Positions 35,364 to 43,396 of a DNA stretch of 64,000 bases are shown piece after piece. Each line of letters opens with the position of its first letter. Positions within the stretch are counted from its first letter, which is position 1. The DNA lies in the NCBI RefSeq assembly GCF_000426525.1, contig NZ_AUFN01000013.1, positions 62,001 through 126,000 of the forward strand. The letters are read 5' to 3'. A program made the position numbers and the translations under genes. Origin of the DNA: Nocardioides alkalitolerans DSM 16699 (GTDB lineage Bacteria > Actinomycetota > Actinomycetes > Propionibacteriales > Nocardioidaceae). The notes below the pieces were generated by a model. The model was not told the DNA's origin. It saw nothing but the letters and a program-made list of their open reading frames with translations, and made no database searches.

Positions 35364-36146
35364 TCAGGCGGGCGCGGTCCGCCGTACGCCGCGCACCGCG
35401 ACCACGAGGGCCAGGGCGAGCGCGAGGGCGGCGCCCGCGGCGAGCGCCAGGACCGCGGTGTCGCCGTTGTCGGCCCCGGTCACGGCGATGCCGGCCAGCG
35501 CCCAGACACCGGCCGCCGCGTACGCGGGCACCCGGGTGACGAGGGTGAGCGCCAGGAGGGCGACGCCCGCGACGGCCAGCAGCGCGACCTGCCAGCCGAG
35601 CCGCTCGACGTCGAATGCGTCGAGCTCGACCAGCGCCGTGCCCAGGTTGAGGAAGAAGGCGGCCGTGACCCAGCCGGCGTACAGGCCGACGGCGAACCGG
35701 GTGAGCCGCGGGAGCCAGCCCGTGGGCGGGACCTGCCGGCCGGCCGTCAGCACCCCGTCGACCGCGGCGACGAGCATCAGGAGCAGCGCTGCGGCGGTGG
35801 CGAGGCTGCTCTCGAGGGTGGAGGCACCGATCCAGAGGGCGCCCCCGACGTACAGCACCACCTGGTCGACCTGCAGGCGTCGCGGCAGCGAGGTGCAGCC
35901 GCGCACCAGGACCGCCACGGCCTGGACGAGCGCGCCGAGGTAGATGACGCCCCAGATGGCGAACGCCCAGCCCACCGGCGTGATGAGAAGGTCGGGCGCG
36001 GAGCCTGCCCCCGGGGGCTGCCCCGACCCGCCGATGGTGATCGCGGGCGCGACGACCTGCAGAACCGCGGCGCCGAGCACCGCCCAGGCGAGGGGGCGGG
36101 TGCCGGCCCCGGCCTCCGTGGCGACCGCGGGGGTCATCGGGGTCAT
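35364..36146 (-). CDS. TspO/MBR-related membrane protein
   Basis: This 260-residue protein has about seven to eight membrane segments. PVGWAFAIWGVIYLGALVQA near residue 56 is the signature of the tryptophan-rich sensory (TspO/MBR-like) superfamily, and a later YAGWVTAAFFLN segment fits it. TspO proteins bind porphyrins and respond to light or stress; this longer variant has no assigned ligand. It overlaps the upstream Asp23-like gene by 4 bp and so lies in an operon with the ECF sigma factor. Confidence 0.75.
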   Translation of the reverse strand: MTPMTPAVATEAGAGTRPLAWAVLGAAVLQVVAPAITIGGSGQPPGAGSAPDLLITPVGWAFAIWGVIYLGALVQAVAVLVRGCTSLPRRLQVDQVVLYVGGALWIGASTLESSLATAAALLLMLVAAVDGVLTAGRQVPPTGWLPRLTRFAVGLYAGWVTAAFFLNLGTALVELDAFDVERLGWQVALLAVAGVALLALTLVTRVPAYAAAGVWALAGIAVTGADNGDTAVLALAAGAALALALALVVAVRGVRRTAPA

Positions 36147-36685
36147 CCCTCCGAGGGGTCGTCCGGCGTGACGTCCACGACCGCCACGTCGACGAGGCGT
36201 GGGCGGGTCGCCGGACCCAGGGTGGCGTCGAGCAGCACCAGCAGGTCAGCCCGCAGCTCGTCACCCACCCGACGCAGGTCGGTGCCGTAGCGCGCGACGA
36301 CATCGAGCTCGAGGTCGACGTGCTGGGTGGGGGCGCCCGAGGGCGAGGTCCCCTCCTCGACCACCACCCGGAGCCGGTCGGGGGCGACGTCGGGCCCCGT
36401 CACCGCGCGACGCACGGCGGCGCGGAGCACGCGCTCGGCCACGGTCACCCGGGAGCCGGCTGCGTCGTGGGTCGGCGCACCGTCCGGTGCGTGGACCACC
36501 AGCTCGCGGCCCGCGGACACCAGGCCGTGCACGCGCTGCTTCACGGTGCTCGTGATGTCGAAGTGCCGGTCGGGGGGCTCGGCCCGCATGGCGCTGGTGG
36601 CGCGCTCGAGCACGGCGGACCGGAGCGGTCCCGACTCGGGCAGGTCGGTGCGGTCGGGCAGGTCGGTGCCTTCGTCTAGCGCCAT
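36143..36685 (-). CDS. Asp23-like protein coupled to ECF sigma gene
   Basis: This 180-residue soluble protein has a 40-residue acidic leader and an Asp23/Gls24-like core, with HVDLELDVVARYGTDLRRVG near residue 120 and VDVAVVDVTPDD at the end. The place directly after an ECF sigma gene, with a 10-bp overlap, is where an anti-sigma factor is normally encoded. No zinc-binding anti-sigma motif or membrane helix is present, so it is either a novel regulator or a structural member of the Asp23 set encoded divergently. Confidence 0.7.
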   Translation of the reverse strand: MALDEGTDLPDRTDLPESGPLRSAVLERATSAMRAEPPDRHFDITSTVKQRVHGLVSAGRELVVHAPDGAPTHDAAGSRVTVAERVLRAAVRRAVTGPDVAPDRLRVVVEEGTSPSGAPTQHVDLELDVVARYGTDLRRVGDELRADLLVLLDATLGPATRPRLVDVAVVDVTPDDPSEG

Positions 36686-37251
36686 CTCTCGAGCTTCACC
36701 CCCAACGTCGTCCGGGCGCGGTGCAGGTTGCCGCGCACGCTTGCTGCGGTCGTGCCCAGGGTCTCGGCGATCTCCTGGTATCCCATGCCCTCGATCTCCC
36801 TGAGCAGCCACGTGGCCCGCTGCTGCTCCGGCAGCTCCAGCAGGGCCGCTCGCAGGGCGTCGAGCAGCTCCCGGTCCAGCACCGCCTGCAGCGGGTCGGT
36901 GGACGGAGCCGTCCAGCCCAGCGTGACGCTGCCGGGATGGTCGCCCTGGTGGGCGAGCACCTCGTCGTCGACGGGGACCGCACGGCGGACCCGCAGCAGG
37001 TCGACCACACGGCGGTGCGCCAAGCGGTAGAGCCACGTCTTCAGCGTGGAGCGGCCCTCGAACGAGTCGAGGTTGCGCCAGGCCGACACGAAGGCCTCCT
37101 GCACCGCGTCGGCCGCCAGGTCCTGCTCGCCGACCATCCGCATGGCGTAGCGCAGCATGCCCGGGGCGTAGCGGTCGACGATCTCCGCGAACGCGTCCTC
37201 GTCGTCGAGGCGCGCGGCCCGGACGAGTGCGAGGTCGGTGCGTGCGGTCAC
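36676..37251 (-). CDS. ECF-family RNA polymerase sigma factor
   Basis: This 191-residue sigma-70-family protein has region 2 with AADAVQEAFVSAWRNLDSF near residue 52 and region 4 with MGYQEIAETLGTTAASVRGN near 155, separated by a 40-residue linker. GTG 37251 is the best start (VTARTDLAL); longer readings would run through the divergent Asp23 promoter. Its 3' end overlaps an Asp23-like gene, and an envelope-stress operon starts 146 bp away on the other strand, so it probably controls that operon and itself. Confidence 0.92.
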   Translation of the reverse strand: MTARTDLALVRAARLDDEDAFAEIVDRYAPGMLRYAMRMVGEQDLAADAVQEAFVSAWRNLDSFEGRSTLKTWLYRLAHRRVVDLLRVRRAVPVDDEVLAHQGDHPGSVTLGWTAPSTDPLQAVLDRELLDALRAALLELPEQQRATWLLREIEGMGYQEIAETLGTTAASVRGNLHRARTTLGVKLERWR

Positions 37252-37397
37252 GTCGTCATAGTGCGGGAGAGCTCCAAGGAACGGGGCCGGACAGCAAAAG
37301 TGACGCAGGTCACCCATCCGACGCGTGACGAACGGCGAACCAGCCCCGACCAACCACTGTCCGATCCGTTGAGCACGACCCACGAAGGAGTGGCACC

Positions 37398-37841
37398 TTG
37401 CCCGAGAACACCAGCACCAGCACCGCCGTCGCGAAGTCCTCGTCGAACGCACTGACGACCGACCAGGGCCGCACCACGATCTCCGACACCGTCGTGTCGA
37501 AGATCGCCGGCATCGCCACCCGCGAGGTCCACGGCGTGTACAACCTCGGCGGCGGCGCCACCCGCGCGGTCGGCGCCCTCCGCGAGCGCATCCCGGGCTC
37601 GCGCACCAACCACTCCCAGGGTGTCTCGGTCGAGGTCGGCGAGCGCCAGGCCGCGATCGACATCGACATCGTGGCCGAGTACGGCGTCGCGATCGCCGAC
37701 CTGGCCGCCGCCATCCGCCAGAACGTCATCGCCGCCGTCGAGCGCATGACCGCTCTCGAGGTCACCGAGGTCAACGTCGTCGTGCACGACGTGCACCTCG
37801 AGGACGAGGACTCCGAGCCCGCCGAGTCGCGCGTCGAGTGA
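37398..37841 (+). CDS. Asp23/Gls24 family envelope stress protein
   Basis: This 147-residue protein has a clear Asp23 core: ISDTVVSKIAGIATREVHGV near residue 33, VSVEVGERQAAIDIDIVAEY near 77 and VTEVNVVVHDVHLEDE near the end. In staphylococci Asp23 is a peripheral membrane protein recruited by AmaP. It starts at TTG 37398 with GAAGGAG seven bases upstream and heads a plus-strand series of two further Asp23-like genes, a small membrane protein and two AmaP-like membrane proteins. Confidence 0.92.
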   Translation: MPENTSTSTAVAKSSSNALTTDQGRTTISDTVVSKIAGIATREVHGVYNLGGGATRAVGALRERIPGSRTNHSQGVSVEVGERQAAIDIDIVAEYGVAIADLAAAIRQNVIAAVERMTALEVTEVNVVVHDVHLEDEDSEPAESRVE

Positions 37842-38146
37842 CGACCTCCGCAGAGGCACTGCCGCACGGCGAGCTCGTCGCCGCGATCGCCGATGCCGTG
37901 CGTGCCGTCCCGGAGGTCGACGACCTCCACGGCGGCGCGCTCGGCGAGGTCGCGACGCTGCTCCCCGGCGAGCGGATCCCCGGGCTCCGCCTGCGCGACG
38001 ACGCGTGGGAGGTGCACGTGACCCTCGTCTGGGGCGCGTCCGTCGCCTCCTCCGCCGCGTCGGTACGACGTGCGCTCGCCGGCCTCGCCGGCGAACGACC
38101 GATCCACGTGGTGGTCGAGGACTTCGCCCGGCCCGCGACCTCCTGA
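37838..38146 (+). CDS. Short Asp23-like protein
   Basis: This 102-residue protein overlaps the previous gene by 4 bp (GTGA). AVRAVPEVDDLHGGALGEVA followed by LRLRDDAWEVHVTLVWG and a final HVVVEDFAR reproduces the strand order of Asp23 domains in compact form. It lacks membrane segments. A dedicated function is unknown, but the context makes an envelope-stress role very likely. Confidence 0.75.
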   Translation: MTTSAEALPHGELVAAIADAVRAVPEVDDLHGGALGEVATLLPGERIPGLRLRDDAWEVHVTLVWGASVASSAASVRRALAGLAGERPIHVVVEDFARPATS

Positions 38147-38217
38147 TCGCGGCGGGCGAACGACCCACCCACCACCTCCCCCCCACGCCTGATCCACCTC
38201 TTCCCGAGGAGACACAC

Positions 38218-38394
38218 ATGTCCCACGCAGCCACCGGTCTCCTGGCCGGTCTGTTGATCGCGGTCGTCGCGGTCGTCGGCGGCTTCACCGGTTTCCTTCT
38301 GGCCGTCGTCCTCGGCGGCGTCGGTCTCGCCGTCGGCCTCCAGCTCGACGGTCGCGTCGATCTCCGAGAGGTCGTCCGTGGCCGCCCTGAGTGA
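38218..38394 (+). CDS. Small DUF2273-like membrane protein
   Basis: This 58-residue protein is almost entirely two closely spaced hydrophobic helices (residues 5-25 and 27-44) followed by a short charged tail (DGRVDLREVVRGRPE). Small proteins of the DUF2273 kind are regular members of Asp23 operons. GAGGAG precedes ATG 38218 and its 3' end overlaps the next gene by 17 bp. Confidence 0.75.
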   Translation: MSHAATGLLAGLLIAVVAVVGGFTGFLLAVVLGGVGLAVGLQLDGRVDLREVVRGRPE

Positions 38395-38809
38395 GGCCCC
38401 GGTCCCGGGCGGCCTGGGCGGCGCCGGTCTGGTCGCCTCCGACCTGCCCGGTCGCGGCGCCGATCGCCCCGCCGCCGAGCGCGGTGACCTCTCGGTCGCC
38501 GACCGCGCCGTGCAGCACGTGATCGAGCACGTCACCCGCACCGTTCCCGGCACCGTGGTCCACGACCCCGCCCTGCGCCGCCTGGTCGGCACCGCCTACC
38601 CGCACGCCAAGGTGCGGGTCGAGGGTCGCCGTGCCCTGGTCGCCCTCGACGTCGCCGTGGGCTGGCCGAGCTCGCTGACCCAGGTCGCCGCCTCCGTCCG
38701 CGAGGCCGTCGCCACCGAGGGCTCGCGCCTGACCGGCCTGTCCATCGGCGTCGTCGACGTCACCGTCCACGTCGTCGACACCCCCACCACCACGAGGAGG
38801 GTCCAGTGA
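38378..38809 (+). CDS. Asp23/Gls24 family protein, third of plus-strand set
   Basis: This 143-residue protein has a 35-residue disordered leader then an Asp23 core with VADRAVQHVIEHVTRTVPGT near residue 40, VRVEGRRALVALDVAVGW near 79 and GVVDVTVHVVDTP near the end. GTG 38378 lies inside the preceding gene, implying coupled translation, and the stop overlaps the next start as ATGA-type 4-bp overlap. Its acidic residues are fewer than in the first copy, so the paralogues are divergent rather than recent duplicates. Confidence 0.85.
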   Translation: MAALSEAPVPGGLGGAGLVASDLPGRGADRPAAERGDLSVADRAVQHVIEHVTRTVPGTVVHDPALRRLVGTAYPHAKVRVEGRRALVALDVAVGWPSSLTQVAASVREAVATEGSRLTGLSIGVVDVTVHVVDTPTTTRRVQ

Positions 38810-39378
38810 GCAGCACCAACGTCGGATCCCGCCTGCTCGGTGGTCCGCCCCCGCGCCGTACGCCGCTCGCCCGGTTCCTCGGTCCCCTCCTCGCCATCGC
38901 CCTCGTGGCGCTCGGCGTCGTCGGGATCCAGGCGCTCGCCGCCTCCCAGCAGTGGACGAGCGAGCGGTCGTGGATCACGGCCGCCGTCGACTCCCTCGAC
39001 GGGCTCGAGCCCACCACCGGGGTGCTGGTCGTCGTGACCATCGCCGGCGTGATCGGGCTCGTCCTCCTGCTGACGGCGATCGCCCCGCCCCGCCGCAGCC
39101 ACCGCTACGCCGGCGGTGACGGCGGCGCCGAGCTGTGGATCACGGCCGACGCGCTGGCCGAGGTCGCCGCCGACGCCGCGGACCGCGCCGACGGGGTCCT
39201 CACCGCCACCGCCCGGGCCACCCGTCGTGGCGTCCGCGTCACCGCGGTCGCCCGTGGCGCCGAGGACAAGGGCCGTCGCGGGGACATCGAGAAGACGGTC
39301 CGGTCCGCCGTGGCCGACCGCCTCGGCGACCTCCCCGCCGGACGCCTGCACGTGAACGTCAAGGAGGAAACCGCATGA
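38806..39378 (+). CDS. DUF6286-type membrane protein of Asp23 operon
   Basis: This 190-residue protein has two membrane segments (about residues 25-45 and 70-92) and a cytoplasmic C-terminal half that folds like Asp23-associated domains, with LAEVAADAADRADGVLTATA near 117 and GRLHVNVKEE at the end. Such proteins probably anchor the soluble Asp23 paralogues at the membrane. It overlaps both neighbours by 4 bp. Confidence 0.8.
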   Translation: MSSTNVGSRLLGGPPPRRTPLARFLGPLLAIALVALGVVGIQALAASQQWTSERSWITAAVDSLDGLEPTTGVLVVVTIAGVIGLVLLLTAIAPPRRSHRYAGGDGGAELWITADALAEVAADAADRADGVLTATARATRRGVRVTAVARGAEDKGRRGDIEKTVRSAVADRLGDLPAGRLHVNVKEETA

Positions 39379-39968
39379 GGCCTCTGAACGCCCGTCCCGG
39401 CGTCGCCGCCGCGAACCGGATCGTCGTCGCCGTCGTGGGCGCCCTGCTGGTCGCCACCGCCGTCGTGGCCTGGTTCTGGCACGCCGACTACCTGGGCAGC
39501 GCACCCCGCACCCTCGACCTCGCCTCGACGCGCGACGTCGTCGAGGCCGCCTGGTTCGGCTGGGCCGCCGGCGCGGCCGGGCTCGTGCTCGTGGCCGCCG
39601 GGGCCTGGTGGCTCGTGGCCAACGCGACCCCGCCCTCCGCGCCCACCGTGCGCCTGGCCGGCAGCGGCTCCTCCGGCCGCCTGGACGTCGACCTCGGCTC
39701 GGTCGCCTCGGCGATCGCGCCCCGGTTCGAGCGGGCCGCCCCGGTGCGCTCGGCCCGCGCCGTCACCCGGCGCGCCCGCCGCGACAACGTCGTCGAGGTG
39801 CGCGCCGTGATCGATCCCCGTGCCGACGCCACCGCGCTGCACACCGCAGCCGGCGGCCTGGCCGCCGAGCTGGCCCACGCCTTCCCCGACGGGGAGGCCA
39901 AGGGTCGGATCCTCCTGGGCACCGGGCGCACGCGCCTCGCCCGGGACCGCACGCCCCGCGTGCGGTAG
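39375..39968 (+). CDS. AmaP-like Asp23 membrane anchor
   Basis: This 197-residue protein has two membrane segments (about residues 13-34 and 57-80) flanking an extracytoplasmic loop, and a C-terminal domain rich in basic residues, with RRARRDNVVEVRAVIDPRAD near residue 135. This is the layout of AmaP, the membrane anchor of Asp23. AAGGAGGAAA precedes ATG 39375, which overlaps the previous stop. It closes the tightly overlapping six-gene series. Confidence 0.8.
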   Translation: MRPLNARPGVAAANRIVVAVVGALLVATAVVAWFWHADYLGSAPRTLDLASTRDVVEAAWFGWAAGAAGLVLVAAGAWWLVANATPPSAPTVRLAGSGSSGRLDVDLGSVASAIAPRFERAAPVRSARAVTRRARRDNVVEVRAVIDPRADATALHTAAGGLAAELAHAFPDGEAKGRILLGTGRTRLARDRTPRVR

Positions 39969-40038
39969 CCCCACCGCCGGTCGCTCCACCGCACCACCGC
40001 ACATCCATCCGCGCACCACCATCGAGAAGGAGAGCACC

Positions 40039-40212
40039 ATGGGACTCGCAGACAAGGCGAAGAACGCAGCCGAGGACCTCGTCGGGAAGGCCAAGGAGGT
40101 CGTCGGCGACGCGAAGAACGACGACGAGCTCAAGGCCGAGGGCAAGGCCGACCAGACGAAGGCGTCGGCCAAGAAGACCGGCGAGAACGTCAAGGACGTC
40201 TTCAAGGGCTGA
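40039..40212 (+). CDS. CsbD family stress protein
   Basis: This 57-residue, very hydrophilic, Lys/Asp/Ala-rich helical protein begins MGLADKAKNAAEDLVGKAKE, the CsbD pattern. CsbD-like proteins are induced by general stress (sigma-B in Bacillus) but have no known activity. AGAAGGAGAG precedes the ATG at 40039. It lies between the Asp23 operon and a YihY-type membrane protein. Confidence 0.9.
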   Translation: MGLADKAKNAAEDLVGKAKEVVGDAKNDDELKAEGKADQTKASAKKTGENVKDVFKG

Positions 40213-40324
40213 CCCGCCCCGCACCGCGAGGCCGCGAGCGCTCCGCCGTACCCCGGCAGCGGTCGCGGCCTCGTGCCGTGCACCTTCCCCGTCCCCGCAC
40301 CGCCTGCCCCCACAGGACACCGCC

Positions 40325-41374
40325 ATGCCGCAGCAGAGCCTCGTCGACCGCGTAGACGCCTTCCAACGCCGACGTCGCGGGATCGGCCTGCCCATCGGCG
40401 TGATCTACAAGTACGTCGACGACGGCGGGCCCCACCTCGCGGCGCTCATCACCTACTACGGCTTCATCTCGCTGTTCCCGCTGCTGCTCCTCGGCTCCAC
40501 CGTGCTCGGGCTCCTGCTCGTGGACAACCCCGAGCTGCAGGCGCGGATCCTGGGCTCGGCCGTCTCGCAGATCCCCGGGCTCGGCGACGACCTGCAGCAG
40601 CCCGAGCGCATCGGGGGCGGGGTGGCGGGCATCGTGCTGGGTGGGCTCGGCGCCCTGTACGGCGCGCTCGGCGTCGGCCAGGCGATGCAGAACGCCGCCA
40701 ACACCGCCTGGACGGTGCCCCGCAACTCGCGCCCGAACCCGTTCCTGGCGCGGGGCCGCAGCCTCGCCCTCGCGGTCGCGATCGGCCTGGACGTGGTCGC
40801 CACGACCGTCGTCGCCTCCCTCGTCGGCCGCGCGGACTTCCTCGGCCCCGTGACGAGCGTGCTCGCGCTCGTCGCGACCTTCGCGGTGCACACGGGCGTG
40901 TTCTGCCTGGTCTTCCAGATCGCCACCGGCCGCCCGCTGCCGTGGATGGACCTGCTGCCCGGCGCGCTGCTCGCCGCAGCGTCGTGGCTCGGCCTGCAGT
41001 ACGTCGGCGTGGCCTACGTCAACCGCTACGTCAACACCAGCTCGACCACCAACGGTGTGTTCGCCGTGGTGCTCGGCCTGCTCGCGTTCCTCTACCTCAC
41101 CAGCGTGCTGATCGTGCTGAGCATGGAGGTCAACGTGGTGCTGCGCCGACACCTGTGGCCGCGCGCCCTGCTGACCCCGTTCACCGACAACGTCGACCTC
41201 ACCGCCGCCGACCAGCGCTCCTACGTGCAGATCGCGAAGGCCCAGCGGCTCAAGGGGTTCGAGACGATCGACGTGGAGTTCGACCCGCCGCCCCGACCCG
41301 ACGACCCAGCACCGGACGACGCGGGACCGGACGACGCACGACCGGACGACGCGGGACCGGGCCGGACCGACTGA
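40325..41374 (+). CDS. YihY/BrkB family membrane protein, copy 1
   Basis: This 349-residue protein has about six membrane segments in the YihY (formerly ribonuclease BN) arrangement, with ALITYYGFISLFPLLLLGST near residue 40 and the STTNGVFAVVLGLLAFLYLT block near 240. The C terminus is a disordered acidic tail with repeats of P-D-D-A-[GR]. The role of the family is unresolved; a link to virulence or membrane stress has been proposed. A second, distinct copy is at 47909-49009. Confidence 0.9.
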   Translation: MPQQSLVDRVDAFQRRRRGIGLPIGVIYKYVDDGGPHLAALITYYGFISLFPLLLLGSTVLGLLLVDNPELQARILGSAVSQIPGLGDDLQQPERIGGGVAGIVLGGLGALYGALGVGQAMQNAANTAWTVPRNSRPNPFLARGRSLALAVAIGLDVVATTVVASLVGRADFLGPVTSVLALVATFAVHTGVFCLVFQIATGRPLPWMDLLPGALLAAASWLGLQYVGVAYVNRYVNTSSTTNGVFAVVLGLLAFLYLTSVLIVLSMEVNVVLRRHLWPRALLTPFTDNVDLTAADQRSYVQIAKAQRLKGFETIDVEFDPPPRPDDPAPDDAGPDDARPDDAGPGRTD

Positions 41375-41393
41375 GGGGCGCGGTCGGGCGCGC

Positions 41394-41717
41394 TCACCCG
41401 GTGACCGGGCGCCGACGCTCGATCTCGCACCACGCGCGCGGGTCGCTGCCGGCCGCGGCGTCGTCGGTCACGACGAGCACGACCGACGTGAGGTCGTCGG
41501 AGGGCACGGCCAACGAGAAGGGCAGCGTGCGGGGCTCGGCGGTGGCGACGAGGGCGTCGCTGTCTCCGGGCTCGCACCAGAGCACGGTGAGCACCGCACC
41601 GTCCGCGGGCTCGCCCCACGTCCCGGCCCACAGGTCCAGGAGCGACTCGAGGACGTGGATGACCTGCTCGTCGCCCACCTGTGCCGGGACGCTCGTCGTC
41701 ACGCTCACCGTGCGCAC
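41394..41717 (-). CDS. Hypothetical acidic protein, 107 aa
   Basis: I do not recognise this protein. From GTG 41717, with GGAGGTCAC well spaced upstream, it has alternating strand-like segments (VLTVLWCEPGDSD, LTSVVLVVTDDA) with no membrane segment, and a helix VIHVLESLLDLWAGTW near residue 20. It ends 17 bp from the convergent YihY gene and is transcribed in the same direction as the following FAD-oxidoreductase operon. Confidence 0.6.
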   Translation of the reverse strand: MRTVSVTTSVPAQVGDEQVIHVLESLLDLWAGTWGEPADGAVLTVLWCEPGDSDALVATAEPRTLPFSLAVPSDDLTSVVLVVTDDAAAGSDPRAWCEIERRRPVTG

Positions 41718-41770
41718 GCCGTGACCTCCAGTCGGAATCCGGACGGCCAGTGGTTCGGTGCCGACGGCCC

Positions 41771-43396
41771 CTACGGATGGGTCGTCGACCCGCCCCCGGC
41801 ACCGGACCGGCCGACCCGGAGCACGCGCCGCACCCGGCGGTGCGCGACGGCCGCCCGTGCGGCGTTCGAGCCCGGGGCGCCGTGCACGCCGCCCCCGGGG
41901 TGCGCCGAGGCGGAGCCGAGGTAGAGGCCCCGCACGGGCGTCTCGGCCCGGCCCCACCCGGCCACGGGTCGGAAGACCAGCTGCTGGTGCAGCTGGGAGG
42001 TGCCGCCGTTCACGCCGCCACCGGCGAGATTGGCGTCACGGGCCTCGAGCTCGCGCGGCCCAAGCACGCGCCGCGCCACCACCCGGTCGCCGAACCCGGG
42101 GGCGATGCGCTCCATCCGGTCCTGGACGCGGTCGCCGAAGCGCTCGCGGTCGTCGGCGTCCCACACCCCGCGGATCGAGCCGTCGCCGGCATCCCGCCGT
42201 ACCTGCTGGGGCACGTGCGTGTAGGCCCACATCGACTCGGTGCCGGCGGGCGACCGCGTGGGGTCCGTCGTCGTCATCTGTCCGGCGAGCAGGAACGGGT
42301 GGGCGGGAACGGTCTGCGACGAGACCTGGTGCAGCGCCTCCGACATCTGCTCGACGGAGTCGGCGACGTGGACGGTCCCGACGCCGTACGGCGGCTCCTC
42401 GGCCCACGGGACGGGGCCGTCCAGGGCCCAGTCGACCTTGACGGTGCCGGGATCCATCTCGAAGTCACGCATGGCCCGCACCGTGCGCGCGGGCAGGTCC
42501 TCGGGGGCGACGAGCCCGCCGTACAGCTTCGAGGCGACGACGTCGGCGACCACGGCGTGGCGTGCCTCGATGCGGTCCCGGCCACCGTCGACCTCGACCG
42601 CGACGGCGCGCCCGTCCCGGACGACGACCGACGTCACCTCGGCGTCGCAGCGGATCTCGCCGCCGAGGGCGAGGACGCGTCGAGCCAGCGCCTGGGTCAG
42701 CTCACCGGCGCCGCCCTCGGGCACCGGGAACCCGACCGTCTGGCCGAGCATCGTCATCAGCAGCCCCATGAGGCCGGAGCCGGGTGCGTCGAGCGGGATG
42801 TCGGCGTGGCCGGCGTTGCCCGCCAGCAGGGCCCGCGGCCCCTCGCCACCGAAGCGCAGGCGCCCGAGGTCCGCCACGGGGGTCAGCATCGTGCGCACGA
42901 AGTCGAGGCCGCCGACGCTGCGCAGCCGGGCCAGCGCACCGACGCCCGCACGCACCGGGGGGAACGGGGCGAGGAGGGCCCCGACGACCTGGTCGCCGAT
43001 CCGGTCCCACGTTGCGCACAGGTCGAGCCAGGCCGCGCCGTCGCCAGCGTGCTGGGCGTCCATGCGGGACGCGGTGACCTCGCGGTCGCGGTGCAGCGTC
43101 GCCCACCCCGTGCCGGGCAGGTAGTGGCCGAGCACGGCCGGCGCGTGCCGCCACCGCAGTCCGTGCTCCTCGAGACCGAAGCCGCCGATGGTCGGCGAGA
43201 CCGCCGCGAGCGGGTAGAAGGCGCTGAAGGTGTCGTGCACGAAGTCCGGGTGCACCTCGCGGTCGCTGCGCACGGCGCCGCCGACGGTCGGCTGTGCCTC
43301 GAGTACCAGCACGGACCAGCCGGCGTCGAGGAGGCAGTTCGCGGCGACGAGCCCGTTCGGCCCGGCGCCGACGACGACCGCGTCGTACCCGCTCAC
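41771..43396 (-). CDS. Phytoene-desaturase-like FAD oxidoreductase
   Basis: This 541-residue flavoprotein begins with the FAD-binding VVVGAGPNGLVAANCLLDAG and ends with a second FAD segment, GLYLGSASAHPGGGVHGAPG, the hallmark of the CrtI/PYROXD2-like group. The middle has GGAGELTQALARRVLALGG. The substrate is not evident; relatives act on carotenoids, retinoids or other polyenes. It is the last gene of an SRPBCC-SDR-FAD operon, overlapping the SDR gene by 4 bp, and no phytoene synthase is in the window. Confidence 0.9.
   Translation of the reverse strand: MSGYDAVVVGAGPNGLVAANCLLDAGWSVLVLEAQPTVGGAVRSDREVHPDFVHDTFSAFYPLAAVSPTIGGFGLEEHGLRWRHAPAVLGHYLPGTGWATLHRDREVTASRMDAQHAGDGAAWLDLCATWDRIGDQVVGALLAPFPPVRAGVGALARLRSVGGLDFVRTMLTPVADLGRLRFGGEGPRALLAGNAGHADIPLDAPGSGLMGLLMTMLGQTVGFPVPEGGAGELTQALARRVLALGGEIRCDAEVTSVVVRDGRAVAVEVDGGRDRIEARHAVVADVVASKLYGGLVAPEDLPARTVRAMRDFEMDPGTVKVDWALDGPVPWAEEPPYGVGTVHVADSVEQMSEALHQVSSQTVPAHPFLLAGQMTTTDPTRSPAGTESMWAYTHVPQQVRRDAGDGSIRGVWDADDRERFGDRVQDRMERIAPGFGDRVVARRVLGPRELEARDANLAGGGVNGGTSQLHQQLVFRPVAGWGRAETPVRGLYLGSASAHPGGGVHGAPGSNAARAAVAHRRVRRVLRVGRSGAGGGSTTHP

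Noticed and set aside
41771-43396. Phytoene desaturase of a carotenoid cluster
   Set aside because: No crtB, crtE or cyclase gene is in the window and the partners are an SDR and an SRPBCC protein, so only the superfamily is called.
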